Shown here: piece by piece, positions 36,993-44,290 of the stretch
How positions within the stretch are numbered: position 1 is the first letter of the stretch
How the letters are laid out: each line of letters opens with the position of its first letter
From: Chromatiaceae bacterium
GTDB lineage: Bacteria; Pseudomonadota; Gammaproteobacteria; Chromatiales; Chromatiaceae
Reading direction: 5' to 3'
Length of the DNA: 64,000 bases
Assembly (NCBI GenBank): GCA_019356535.1
Contig: CP037918.1
Location: forward strand, 2,568,501-2,632,500
Notes under the pieces: generated by a model
The model's database searches: none
What the model was told of the DNA's origin: nothing
What the model saw: the letters and a program-made list of their open reading frames with translations, nothing else
Position numbers and translations under genes: made by a program

Positions 36993-37997
36993 ATGCGCCT
37001 GCGGCTCGAACAGCTCGAGAGCCACCTGCGCAAGCCCCTGCTGCCGGTCTACCTGATCACCGGCGACGAGCCCCTGCAGAGCGGTGAAGCAGCCGATGCC
37101 ATCCGCGCCGCCGCACGCGCCGCCGGCTTCGCCCAGCGCGAGGTGATCGAGGCCGGCCCCGGCTTCGACTGGAACGGGCTCACCACCGAGGCAGCCAGCG
37201 TCTCGCTGTTCGCCGAGAAGAAGATCATCGACCTGCGCCTACCCTCGGGCAAGCCGGGACGCGAGGGCGGCAAGGCGCTCGCCGACTACTGCGCCGATCC
37301 CCCGCCCGACACCCTGTTGCTGCTCACCCTGCCCAAACTCGATCGCCAGCAGCAGTCCGCCAAGTGGTTCAAGGCCATCGAAAAACTCGGCGCGGTAGTG
37401 CAGATCTGGCCGATCGGTCCGCGCGAGCTGCCGCGCTGGATCGAACAGCGCCTGCGTGCCGCCGGCCTGCAACCGACCCGCGAAGCGGTGCAACTGCTGG
37501 CCGACCGCGTCGAGGGCAACCTGCTCGCCGCCCGCCAGGAGATCGACAAGCTGCTGCTGTTGCACGGCCCGGGACCGCTCGATGCCGATGCCCTGCTCGG
37601 CGCGGTCGCCGACAGCGCCCGCTACGACGTATTCGAACTGGTCGATAGCGCGCTGCGTGGTGAAACCGCGCGCGCCCTGCGTATCCTCGAAGGGCTGCGC
37701 GGCGAAGGCACTGCCGCCGCCGTGGTGCTGTGGGCCCTGCATCGCGAGATCGCCCAACTCGCCGGGATCGCCATCGCCAGCGCCAAGGGCGTGAGCATCG
37801 ACCATGCCCTGACCCGCGCCAAGGTCTGGGACAAGCGCAAGCCGCTGCTGCGCCGCGCGGTATCCCGCCTGCGGCCCGCACAATGGTTGGCCCTGCTCAG
37901 CGACTGCCAGCAGGCCGATTGCGCGGTCAAGGGCGCCGACCCGCTCGACCCCTGGCTGCAACTGGAGCGCATCACCGCACGCATCGCCCATGCCTGA
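36993..37997 (+). CDS. holA: DNA polymerase III subunit delta
   Basis: Wrench of the clamp loader that opens the beta sliding clamp. It is 334 aa, starting MRLRLEQLESHLRKPLLPVYLITGDEPL, with the degenerate P-loop-like AAA+ domain (domain I-II) and the C-terminal collar region DPWLQLERITARIAHA. It follows lptE by 6 bp, as in E. coli. Confidence 0.94.
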   Translation: MRLRLEQLESHLRKPLLPVYLITGDEPLQSGEAADAIRAAARAAGFAQREVIEAGPGFDWNGLTTEAASVSLFAEKKIIDLRLPSGKPGREGGKALADYCADPPPDTLLLLTLPKLDRQQQSAKWFKAIEKLGAVVQIWPIGPRELPRWIEQRLRAAGLQPTREAVQLLADRVEGNLLAARQEIDKLLLLHGPGPLDADALLGAVADSARYDVFELVDSALRGETARALRILEGLRGEGTAAAVVLWALHREIAQLAGIAIASAKGVSIDHALTRAKVWDKRKPLLRRAVSRLRPAQWLALLSDCQQADCAVKGADPLDPWLQLERITARIAHA

Positions 37998-38001
37998 GGC
38001 C

Positions 38002-38517
38002 ATGCCAACACTGGTTCCGGTCAGCCTGCCGCGGGTCCGTCGGCCCGGTTTCTGACGCAGCACCTTCGCCTGGCTTACCGCACGCCGCCGCTGGCGTCTC
38101 GAACAGGACTGGACCTACACCCTGCCCGACGGCACATCCATCGTACTGCCGGCCGGCTTCGTTACCGACGGCGCCTCGGCACCGCGCCTGTTCTCGCCTC
38201 TGATCCCGCCCACCGGCCCCTTGCTGGTGCCTAGCCTGGTCCAGGACTTCGCCTATCGCCACGGCTACCTGCCCAGCCCGGGCAGCAACGGCGACCTGCG
38301 CCGCCTGCACGAAGGCGCGCCACGCAAGCACTGGGACTGGCCGTTCCACGAACTGGCGCGTATCGAGGCCGGGCACAACCTGTTCACCCTGCTCGCCGGC
38401 CCGGTGATGCATCTGTTCGGCTGGTACGCCTGGCGGCGTCACCGGCGCCAGCGTCGCCAGGGAATTTCTGATCGAATCCCTCCTACGACCGGCACGACTA
38501 TCCGGGAAAACTCGTAG
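38002..38517 (+). pseudogene. DUF1353-family gene interrupted by an in-frame TGA
   Basis: Four bp after holA, an ATG opens a frame that reads 17 codons (MPTLVPVSLPRVRRPGF), meets TGA at 38053-38055, and then continues open in the same frame to TAG at 38515. The part after the stop carries the DUF1353 signature: WTYTLPDGTSIVLPAGFVTD followed by GASAPR and a PPTG stretch, then VQDFAYRHGYL. The only standard start codon after the stop is TTG at 38221, which would cut off the conserved core. The simplest reading is a nonsense-mutated gene or a sequencing error. The function of DUF1353 proteins is not established; relatives occur in phages and bacteria. Confidence 0.65.
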
Positions 38518-38872
38518 CAGCGGCGTCGCGTTGGACAGATCGACGAAGACTGCGACGAATCTGGCGCGCTCTTCCCTGTCCACTCGGCTGGAGACATCGG
38601 CATTGCCGATGCCAGAGTGAAGAAATCTATCGGCACCGGGGGCGGGAGGGCCCTCCACTCCTCAGCGCCCATCGGGATGACATAAGGGGCGGATGCCGAT
38701 CAGGATGACGAAGGTGTCGATTCGGGGTCATGCCGCGTGGTCCCCCCCGCCCCCCCCGCACGCGAGGGGGGAGCACCGCCGTGACCACAGTCGACAGGCC
38801 AGTGCGCGCCAGCCTGAAACGTGCATTGAGCGCTATAATGCGGGCTTTCGTGCCGTCTCACGGGAGCCGCAG
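38518..38872. other. 355-bp intergenic region before proA
   Basis: No gene is supported here. The right part holds a C-run/G-run inverted repeat (38743-38771) similar in style to the GC-rich repeats elsewhere in the window. Two related short stretches, ATCGGGATGAC near 38672 and ATCAGGATGAC near 38699, look like a degenerate repeat. A TATAAT hexamer at 38834-38839, 33 bp before the proA ATG, is a likely -10 box, but no clear -35 is seen. Confidence 0.5.
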
Positions 38873-40153
38873 ATGCAACAGACCCAGCCCATCGACGACA
38901 TCGACGCCTACCTGCGCGACCTGGGCGAGCGCGCCCGAGCCGCCTCGCGCGTGCTCGCCGCAGCCGACACCGGGGCCAAGAACCGCGCGCTCGAGGCCAT
39001 CGCCGACGACCTGGACGCTCACCGCGACGCGCTCGCCGAGGCCAACCGGAAAGACCTCGAAGCCGGTCGCACCAAGGGGTTGGACGCCGCCCTGCTCGAC
39101 CGCCTGGAGCTGACCGAAGCCCGTATCGACGCCATGATCGAGGGCCTGCGCCAGATTGCCGCCCTGCCCGATCCGATCGGCGAGATCTTCGACATGAACT
39201 ACCGTCCCTCCGGCATCCAGGTCGGGCGCATGCGCGTGCCGCTGGGCGTGGTCGGCATCATCTACGAGTCGCGCCCCAACGTCACCGCCGATGCCGCCGC
39301 CCTGTGCCTCAAGTCCGGCAACGCCACAGTGCTGCGCGGCGGCTCCGAGGCCTTTCATTCCAACCAGGCGATCGCCGCGAGTATCGCCCGCGGCCTGAGC
39401 GCGGCCGGCCTGCCGGAAGCTGCCGTGCAGGTCATCGCTACCACCGATCGCGCCGCGGTCGGCGCCATGATCACCCTGCCCGAGTACATCGACGTCATCA
39501 TCCCGCGTGGTGGCAAGGGCCTGATCGAGCGCATCTCGCGCGAGGCCCGGGTGCCGGTGATCAAGCACCTCGACGGCATCTGCCACGTCTACATCGACGA
39601 CGAGGCCGACCCGCAGAAGGCCTTCGACGTGGCGCTCAACGCCAAGACCCAGCGCTACGGCACCTGCAACACCATGGAAACGCTGCTGGTGAATGCCACC
39701 GTGGCAGACGACATCCTGCCCCCGCTGGCCGAGGCCTACCGCGAGAAGGGCGTGGAACTGCGCGGCTGCCCGGCCACCTGCGACATCCTCGGCGAGGCCT
39801 GCGTGCCTGCCACCGATGCCGACTGGGACACCGAGTACCTCGCCCCCATCCTGTCGATCCGCGTGGTCGAGGACCTGGAGGCCGCCATCGCACACATCAA
39901 CACCCACGGCTCGCAGCACACCGACAGCATCATCACCGAGAACATCACCAAGGCGCGGCGCTTCCTGCGCGAGGTGGACTCCAGCTCGGTCATGATCAAC
40001 GCCTCGACCCGCTTTGCCGACGGCTTCGAATACGGGCTGGGCGCCGAGATCGGCATCTCCACCGACAAGTTCCACGCCCGCGGCCCGGTGGGGCTGGAAG
40101 GGCTCACCTCGGTGAAATGGGTGGTGCTGGGCGACGGCCACATCCGCACCTGA
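38873..40153 (+). CDS. proA: Gamma-glutamyl phosphate reductase
   Basis: NADPH-dependent reduction of glutamyl 5-phosphate in proline synthesis. The ATG at 38873 gives [21 protein letters not shown] and 426 aa; the open frame upstream is repeat DNA. Aldehyde dehydrogenase fold with the catalytic C265 in [34 protein letters not shown] and the C-terminal [24 protein letters not shown] are diagnostic. The kinase gene proB is not in the window. Confidence 0.96.
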   Translation: MQQTQPIDDIDAYLRDLGERARAASRVLAAADTGAKNRALEAIADDLDAHRDALAEANRKDLEAGRTKGLDAALLDRLELTEARIDAMIEGLRQIAALPDPIGEIFDMNYRPSGIQVGRMRVPLGVVGIIYESRPNVTADAAALCLKSGNATVLRGGSEAFHSNQAIAASIARGLSAAGLPEAAVQVIATTDRAAVGAMITLPEYIDVIIPRGGKGLIERISREARVPVIKHLDGICHVYIDDEADPQKAFDVALNAKTQRYGTCNTMETLLVNATVADDILPPLAEAYREKGVELRGCPATCDILGEACVPATDADWDTEYLAPILSIRVVEDLEAAIAHINTHGSQHTDSIITENITKARRFLREVDSSSVMINASTRFADGFEYGLGAEIGISTDKFHARGPVGLEGLTSVKWVVLGDGHIRT

Positions 40154-40165
40154 GCCACCACCCCC

Positions 40166-40262
40166 CTCCCTCGCTTGCGGGAAAGGCTGGAGGGACGCAC
40201 AGAGGCACGATGCATACCTCCGAGCAACCCCTCCCCCGCTTGCGGGGGAGGCCGGGAGGGGG
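40166..40262. repeat. Two copies of a GC-rich palindromic intergenic repeat
   Basis: In the gap between proA and nadD a degenerate copy (40166-40194) is followed by a strong copy at 40231-40262. The strong copy begins with the hairpin CTCCCCCGCTTGCGGGGGAG and continues GCCGGGAGGGGG. These 32 bp occur again without a mismatch at 52909-52940. It is a dispersed non-coding repeat of the REP kind. Confidence 0.75.
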
Positions 40263-40275
40263 CTAGCATCGCGCC

Positions 40276-40905
40276 ATGATCGGCATCCTCGGCGGCACCT
40301 TCGATCCGGTTCACCACGGGCACCTGCGCATTGCGCTGGACGCGGCTGAGGCGCTGCGGCTGCGCGAGGTGCGCCTGCTGCCGCTGGGCCAGGCGGTGCA
40401 CCGCGAACAACCCCAGGCCACGGCACAGCAACGGCTGACCATGCTGCGCCTCGCCGTCGCGGGGCACCCGCAGTTCATCGTCGATGACCGCGAAATCGCA
40501 CGTGGCGGCCCTTCCTACATGGTGGACACCCTCGCCTCGCTGCGCGCAGAACACCCCGACACCCCCCTGTGCCTGCTGCTGGGCGGCGATGCCTTCGCGG
40601 GTTTCGCACGCTGGCGCGACCCGGAGCGCATCCTGCAACTGGCCCACCTGGCCGTGCTCACCCGCCCGGGCGAGCCGTTGCGCGACGATCCCGCACTGGC
40701 CGCGCTGACCGCCGATCGTCAGCGTCACCCGGAGGCACTGGCGGAACACCTGCATGGCGGCCTGACGCACATCGAGGCCACCCAGCTCGCCATCGCCTCC
40801 AGCGACATCCGCGCGCGCATCGCCGCCGGTCGCGATCCGTCCTTCCTGCTGCCCGACCCGGTGCTGGAATACATCCGCGAACAGGGTCTCTACCGGGTGG
40901 TTTAG
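40276..40905 (+). CDS. nadD: Nicotinate-nucleotide adenylyltransferase
   Basis: Forms nicotinate adenine dinucleotide in NAD synthesis. The nucleotidyltransferase motif GGTFDPVHHGH sits at residues 6-16; later family text is LGGDAFAGFARWRDPE and the C-terminal ISSxxIR-like stretch IASSDIRARIAAG. Length is 209 aa. It is followed by rsfS after 33 bp, a conserved pair. The preceding gap contains the palindromic repeats described separately. Confidence 0.95.
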   Translation: MIGILGGTFDPVHHGHLRIALDAAEALRLREVRLLPLGQAVHREQPQATAQQRLTMLRLAVAGHPQFIVDDREIARGGPSYMVDTLASLRAEHPDTPLCLLLGGDAFAGFARWRDPERILQLAHLAVLTRPGEPLRDDPALAALTADRQRHPEALAEHLHGGLTHIEATQLAIASSDIRARIAAGRDPSFLLPDPVLEYIREQGLYRVV

Positions 40906-40938
40906 AATGTGCGCAGACCCAACCCTATCGAGTACGAA

Positions 40939-41298
40939 ATGCAGGTAGAAGCACTGCGCGACCTGGTGGTCGCCACCCTCGAAGACATGAAGGCCCACGA
41001 CATCGTGGTCATCGACGTGCGCGGACGCACCGTGATCGCCGATTACCTAGTGATCGCCTCGGGCAACTCCGACCGCCACGTCAAGTCCACCGCCGAGGCA
41101 GTCGCCTTCCGCGCCAAGCAGGCCGGCGAGCCCCCCCTGGGCGAAGAGGGCGTGCAGGAAGGCGAATGGGCACTGATCGACCTCAACGGCGTCATCGTGC
41201 ACGTGATGCAGCCACGGGTGAGGGATTACTACCAGCTCGAAAAGCTCTGGGATCTGGACCCCGACGCGGCGGAAAAACTGATGCGCGAACACGAATAG
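40939..41298 (+). CDS. rsfS: Ribosomal silencing factor RsfS
   Basis: Binds ribosomal protein L14 and blocks subunit joining under nutrient limitation. The ATG at 40939 gives MQVEALRDLVVATLEDMKAHDI, matching the family start; a GTG at 40909 would add ten unconserved residues. Conserved text: YLVIASGNSDRHVKS, EWALIDLNGVIVHVMQP and YYQLEKLWDL. In most relatives rlmH follows directly. Here it is 3.9 kb away, with an accessory insert between. Confidence 0.95.
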   Translation: MQVEALRDLVVATLEDMKAHDIVVIDVRGRTVIADYLVIASGNSDRHVKSTAEAVAFRAKQAGEPPLGEEGVQEGEWALIDLNGVIVHVMQPRVRDYYQLEKLWDLDPDAAEKLMREHE

Positions 41299-41317
41299 CA
41301 GAACCCCCCGCGCAGCG

Positions 41318-41529
41318 ATGGACCGCTTCGACGAGCTGCTCGCCCATCAGCAGCTCGCCGGCAATGAACTGAACCGCCGCTTCCGCCTGATCGCCACCGC
41401 CACACGCGCGTCCCCAGCCCGCACTTCTGACGGCTGGCAGACGGCCTGCTCGCACGCCGCCGCCTGCGCATCTGCTACCACGACCTGTCACAGCCTATCC
41501 CACGAAAGCAGCGACTGAAACGACTATAA
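41318..41529 (+). pseudogene. Fragment of a WYL-domain transcriptional regulator
   Basis: Two adjacent frames together resemble the middle of WYL-domain regulators. Frame one (from ATG 41318) reads ELNRRFRLIATATRA; after a shift near 41410 the next frame reads VPSPHF, a stop at 41428-41430, then RLADGLLARRRLRICYHDLS, ending in TAA at 41527. The run RRFRLI..ATR..VPSPHF..LA..L..RRRLRI.YH is the usual linker and beginning of the WYL domain. Everything before and after is missing. The assignment is by remembered family pattern and was not searched. Confidence 0.5.
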
Positions 41530-41623
41530 CGGCGTGCTGACTGCAATCCCCGGCGGTCCGACTGAAGAGTGCCGAATGCATCCGTTACAAGGTCGATCTA
41601 CTGTCCGCCTAAGGCGACTCCCC

Positions 41624-41703
41624 ATGCTGTCGCCGCTCAAGCTCATTCCCATGAAAGACCAGGTGTCGATGCTCTTCGTGGAGCGGGGCCAGATCGCCGG
41701 CAC
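41624..41703 (+). pseudogene. N-terminal fragment of a type I-E cas1
   Basis: From ATG 41624 the frame reads MLSPLKLIPMKDQVSMLFVE then RGQI. This closely follows the start of type I-E Cas1 proteins (PLKPIPLKDRVSMIFxxxGQIDV). After about residue 24 the similarity stops; the frame stays open to TGA at 41819-41821 but reads nothing recognisable, and no Cas1 catalytic region, Cas2 or CRISPR repeat is seen nearby. It lies 95 bp after the WYL fragment in the same orientation. Interpreted as a relic of a lost CRISPR-Cas locus. Confidence 0.55.
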
Positions 41704-41979
41704 GCCAGGCGCATATCAGCACATCGCGTACCTCGCAGTCATCCACCTAGGCCATTGTCTCCCAGGGAAAAGCCGACGCCCAACGACGCCGGGGAACGCA
41801 CCAAATGTCAGGTTTGCATGACCGATTGGCTGCAAGGCCTGCCGCCATCGATCCAGCACACAGCCAGAAAGAGCACGGCGGAGGTGACGTCCGGCATTCT
41901 GCAATCTTTTCCCCCTTCAGCCGGTCATATCTCGACCAGCAACAAGGACGATCACCATCACACACAGAGGAGAGGTTTC
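41704..41979. other. Non-coding stretch upstream of the bufferin operon
   Basis: No gene is supported in these 276 bp. An open frame enters it from the cas1 fragment but has no recognisable content. The promoter of the bufferin operon should lie here; no convincing sigma-70 or ECF-type element could be fixed by eye. The last bases hold the strong ribosome-binding site of the first precursor gene. Confidence 0.4.
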
Positions 41980-42249
41980 ATGAGGTTATCCACAACGTCG
42001 GCCGGCATGGTACTGGCCGTGGCGGCAGCCGGCATGCTTGGCGGGTGCTCGGAATACGGTACCCGCTCCAACAGCATGGCCGCTGCCGAGCAAACGGTTC
42101 ACTGTTACGGGGTGAACAAGTGCAAGGGCTACAACGATTGCAAGACGGCCAGCAATGCCTGCAAGGGCATGGCCTCGTGCAAGGGTCAGGGCTTCGTGAA
42201 CATGTCGGCGCACGCCTGCACCGAGGTGGGCGGAACCATCGGTTCCTGA
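41980..42249 (+). CDS. Bufferin-type RiPP precursor, apparent lipoprotein form
   Basis: An 89-aa secreted precursor. The N-terminus is a signal sequence ending in LGGC (20-23), a good lipobox, so Cys23 would be lipidated and the protein membrane-anchored. The core contains six cysteines at 42, 48, 54, 61, 67 and 80 within HCYGVNKCKGYNDCKTASNA and what follows, spaced C-x5-C-x5-C-x6-C-x5-C-x12-C, exactly as in the next gene. GAGGAGAGG precedes the ATG. This cysteine pattern beside a DUF692 enzyme is that of bufferins, copper-binding peptides modified on cysteine by MNIO enzymes. Metal and modification are inferred from the family. Confidence 0.8.
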   Translation: MRLSTTSAGMVLAVAAAGMLGGCSEYGTRSNSMAAAEQTVHCYGVNKCKGYNDCKTASNACKGMASCKGQGFVNMSAHACTEVGGTIGS

Positions 42250-42280
42250 ACCCGATTCCACACATTAAGGAGGATGAGCA

Positions 42281-42547
42281 ATGAAAGTATCGAAGAAGAC
42301 CGCCGGTATCGGTCTCGGCGCTGCGCTGGCGATGGCGGCCGCCGGGATGACAGGCCTTGCCGGCACGGCAATGGCCTCGAGCAGTGGCAAAGTGCACTGT
42401 TATGGCGTCAACAAGTGCAAGGGACACAACGACTGCAAGAGCGCCAGCAATGCCTGCAAGGGCAAGGTCTCCTGCCAGAGCCAGGGTTTCGTGCTCATGT
42501 CGAAACATGCCTGCGAGGCCATCGGCGGCAAGGCCAAGAAGGAGTAA
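42281..42547 (+). CDS. Bufferin-type RiPP precursor, periplasmic form
   Basis: An 88-aa paralogue of the preceding gene. The Sec signal peptide ends near AMA-SSS (about residue 32) with no lipobox, so the mature peptide should be soluble in the periplasm. Six cysteines at 40, 46, 52, 59, 65 and 78 have the same spacing as in the first precursor. The core begins HCYGVNKCKGHNDCKSASNA and ends in a lysine-rich tail. AAGGAGGA precedes the ATG. A perfect 8-bp stem-loop follows the stop codon, before the modifying enzyme gene. It is likely BufA2-like rather than DUF2282. Confidence 0.85.
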   Translation: MKVSKKTAGIGLGAALAMAAAGMTGLAGTAMASSSGKVHCYGVNKCKGHNDCKSASNACKGKVSCQSQGFVLMSKHACEAIGGKAKKE

Positions 42548-42554
42548 TCCACCC

Positions 42555-42581
42555 GGCCACCGTTCCTGCGGGGCGGTGGCC
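42555..42581 (+). promoter_or_regulatory. Stem-loop between precursor and modifying-enzyme genes
   Basis: GGCCACCG (42555-42562) and CGGTGGCC (42574-42581) form a perfect 8-bp stem with an 11-nt loop. It begins 7 bp after the stop of the second precursor and ends 17 bp before the bufB start. There is no T-run, so it is more likely a partial attenuator or an mRNA-stabilising 3' end that raises precursor over enzyme levels than a full terminator. Confidence 0.55.
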
Positions 42582-42598
42582 ATTCGGGAGAACAAACC

Positions 42599-43465
42599 AT
42601 GTCCCGCCCCTTTCTCGGCTTCGGCCTGGGCCTGCGCACCGATCACTACACCTACATTGAAGAACACCAGCCAGATATCGACTGGTTCGAGATCCTGTCC
42701 GAGAACTACATGGTGCCTGGCGGCAAGCCGCTGGCCCACCTCGACCGTATTCGTGCCGACTACCCGATGGTCATGCACGGTGTCTCGCTGTCGATCGGCA
42801 GCACCGATCCACTCGATCTCGACTATCTGGCCCGGCTCAAGACACTGGCCGAACGCGTGGAGCCCCACTGGGTCTCCGACCACCTGTGCTGGACCCGTGT
42901 CGATCACACCAACAGTCACGACCTGCTGCCCCTGCCGTACAACGAAGCGGCCATCGCGCATATCGCCGAGCGCATCCGGCAGGTACAGGACTACCTGGGC
43001 CGGCAGATCCTCATCGAGAACCTGTCGAGCTATGTCACCTATCACGCCTCGGAAATGCCCGAGTGGGAATTCCTCGACGAGATCGCACGCCGTGCCGACT
43101 GTCTGATCCTGCTCGACATCAACAATATCTACGTCAGCGCGCACAACCACCATTTCGACCCGGTGGACTATCTCGACGGCATGAGCCCAGAACGGGTGAT
43201 GCAGTTTCACCTGGCCGGTCACGCCCAGGCGGGTGTCATGATCATCGACACCCATGACCACCCGGTCTGCGACCCGGTGTGGGACCTGTATGCCCACGCC
43301 CTGCAACGCTTCGGTGCGGTCAGCACCATGATCGAACGCGATGATGACATCCCCGACTTTCCCGAACTGCGCGCCGAACTGGCGATCGCCGAACGCATTG
43401 CCGGCAAGATCCTGCCTGCCCCGGCGTTGCAGACATCGCACACCGCGCTGCGAGGCATCGCCTGA
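42599..43465 (+). CDS. bufB: MNIO-family peptide-modifying enzyme BufB (DUF692)
   Basis: Multinuclear non-heme iron-dependent oxidase of the DUF692/UPF0276 family, 288 aa. Relatives (MbnB, bufferin BufB) oxidise cysteines of small peptides to heterocycles such as oxazolone/thioamide or thiooxazole. TIM-barrel metal ligands typical of the family are visible in FEILSENYM, VMHGVSLSIG, VSDHLCW, ILIENLSSY, LLDINNIYVSAHN, QFHLAGH, DTHDHPV and the final MIERDDDIP. It follows the two precursors and abuts bufC (1-bp overlap). Its substrates are presumably both precursors. Confidence 0.9.
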   Translation: MSRPFLGFGLGLRTDHYTYIEEHQPDIDWFEILSENYMVPGGKPLAHLDRIRADYPMVMHGVSLSIGSTDPLDLDYLARLKTLAERVEPHWVSDHLCWTRVDHTNSHDLLPLPYNEAAIAHIAERIRQVQDYLGRQILIENLSSYVTYHASEMPEWEFLDEIARRADCLILLDINNIYVSAHNHHFDPVDYLDGMSPERVMQFHLAGHAQAGVMIIDTHDHPVCDPVWDLYAHALQRFGAVSTMIERDDDIPDFPELRAELAIAERIAGKILPAPALQTSHTALRGIA

Positions 43466-44259
43466 TGGACGGCCTGCGTGAGCTGCAACAGGCCTTTCTC
43501 GGGCACCTGCTGGGCGAAGGCAGCCCTATCGTCGGGGCCATCGAATCCACCGCCGACGCCTCCGTTGCCGAACGGCTCAGTATCTATGCCACTGGCTATC
43601 GCCTGCGCCTGAAAGAGGCACTGGAGACGGACTACCCCCGCCTGCACGCCTACCTCGGCGATGCCCTGTTCGATCGCCTCAGTGACGCCTACATCGACCG
43701 CTATCGCTCGCACGGCACCAGCCTGCGGGGCTACAGCCGGCACATGGGGGAGCTGCTGGGCGAACTGTCGCCGTTCAGCACTCTGCCGGTACTCGGCGAG
43801 ATCGAGCGCATCGAGCGCGCCTTCAACCACAGCTTCGACGCCGCCGACCGCCCCCCGCCCAATCCCGGTCTGCTCGAACGGATTCCTCCTGCGACCTGGC
43901 CCGACATGCGTCCAACCCTGCATCCCTCGGTCACCCTGCTGCCGCTGCGCTATAACAGCTTCGCCATCTGGCAGGCACTGGCGAACGAGACCCTGCCCCC
44001 CGAACCGACCGACGCCCCTGCCACCTGGCTGATATGGCGCCGCGGCCTGGTCAGCCGTTACCGGGCCCTGCCGGCACACGAGGCCGAGGTGCTGCACGCC
44101 ATCTGCGACGGTGAGCCCTTCGGCGCCCTGTGCGAGCACCTGCTCGAACACTTCGCTGCCGAGGCGGTTCCCCGGGAGGCGGCCCTGCTGTTGCAATCCT
44201 GGCTCACCGAACAGGTCGTCGCCACGCTCGACTGGGAGGCCACGCCACCCAGCTGCTAG
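43465..44259 (+). CDS. bufC: DUF2063-family partner protein BufC
   Basis: A 264-aa protein whose N-terminal DUF2063 domain (LRELQQAFLGHLLGE to about residue 95, including RLSIYATGYRLRLKEALETDYPRL) is the standard companion of DUF692 enzymes. By analogy with MbnC it should bind the precursor and deliver it to the MNIO. The rest is alpha/beta without a clear motif. Start overlaps the bufB stop by one base. The TAG stop lies 31 bp before the CDF transporter gene. Confidence 0.85.
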   Translation: MDGLRELQQAFLGHLLGEGSPIVGAIESTADASVAERLSIYATGYRLRLKEALETDYPRLHAYLGDALFDRLSDAYIDRYRSHGTSLRGYSRHMGELLGELSPFSTLPVLGEIERIERAFNHSFDAADRPPPNPGLLERIPPATWPDMRPTLHPSVTLLPLRYNSFAIWQALANETLPPEPTDAPATWLIWRRGLVSRYRALPAHEAEVLHAICDGEPFGALCEHLLEHFAAEAVPREAALLLQSWLTEQVVATLDWEATPPSC

Positions 44260-44290
44260 AATCCCCGGCCGTCTATCAGGGACAGGATTC

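Noticed and set aside
38053..38055. TGA in the DUF1353 gene as a selenocysteine codon.
   Set aside because: No SECIS-like hairpin is seen immediately downstream, and DUF1353 proteins are not known selenoproteins.
41318..41518. Intact 66-aa small protein after rsfS.
   Set aside because: Only its first half makes sense, as part of a WYL regulator; the rest is out of frame with the continuing similarity.
41299..41979. CRISPR array accompanying the cas1 fragment.
   Set aside because: No direct repeats of about 28 bp with regular spacers are present.
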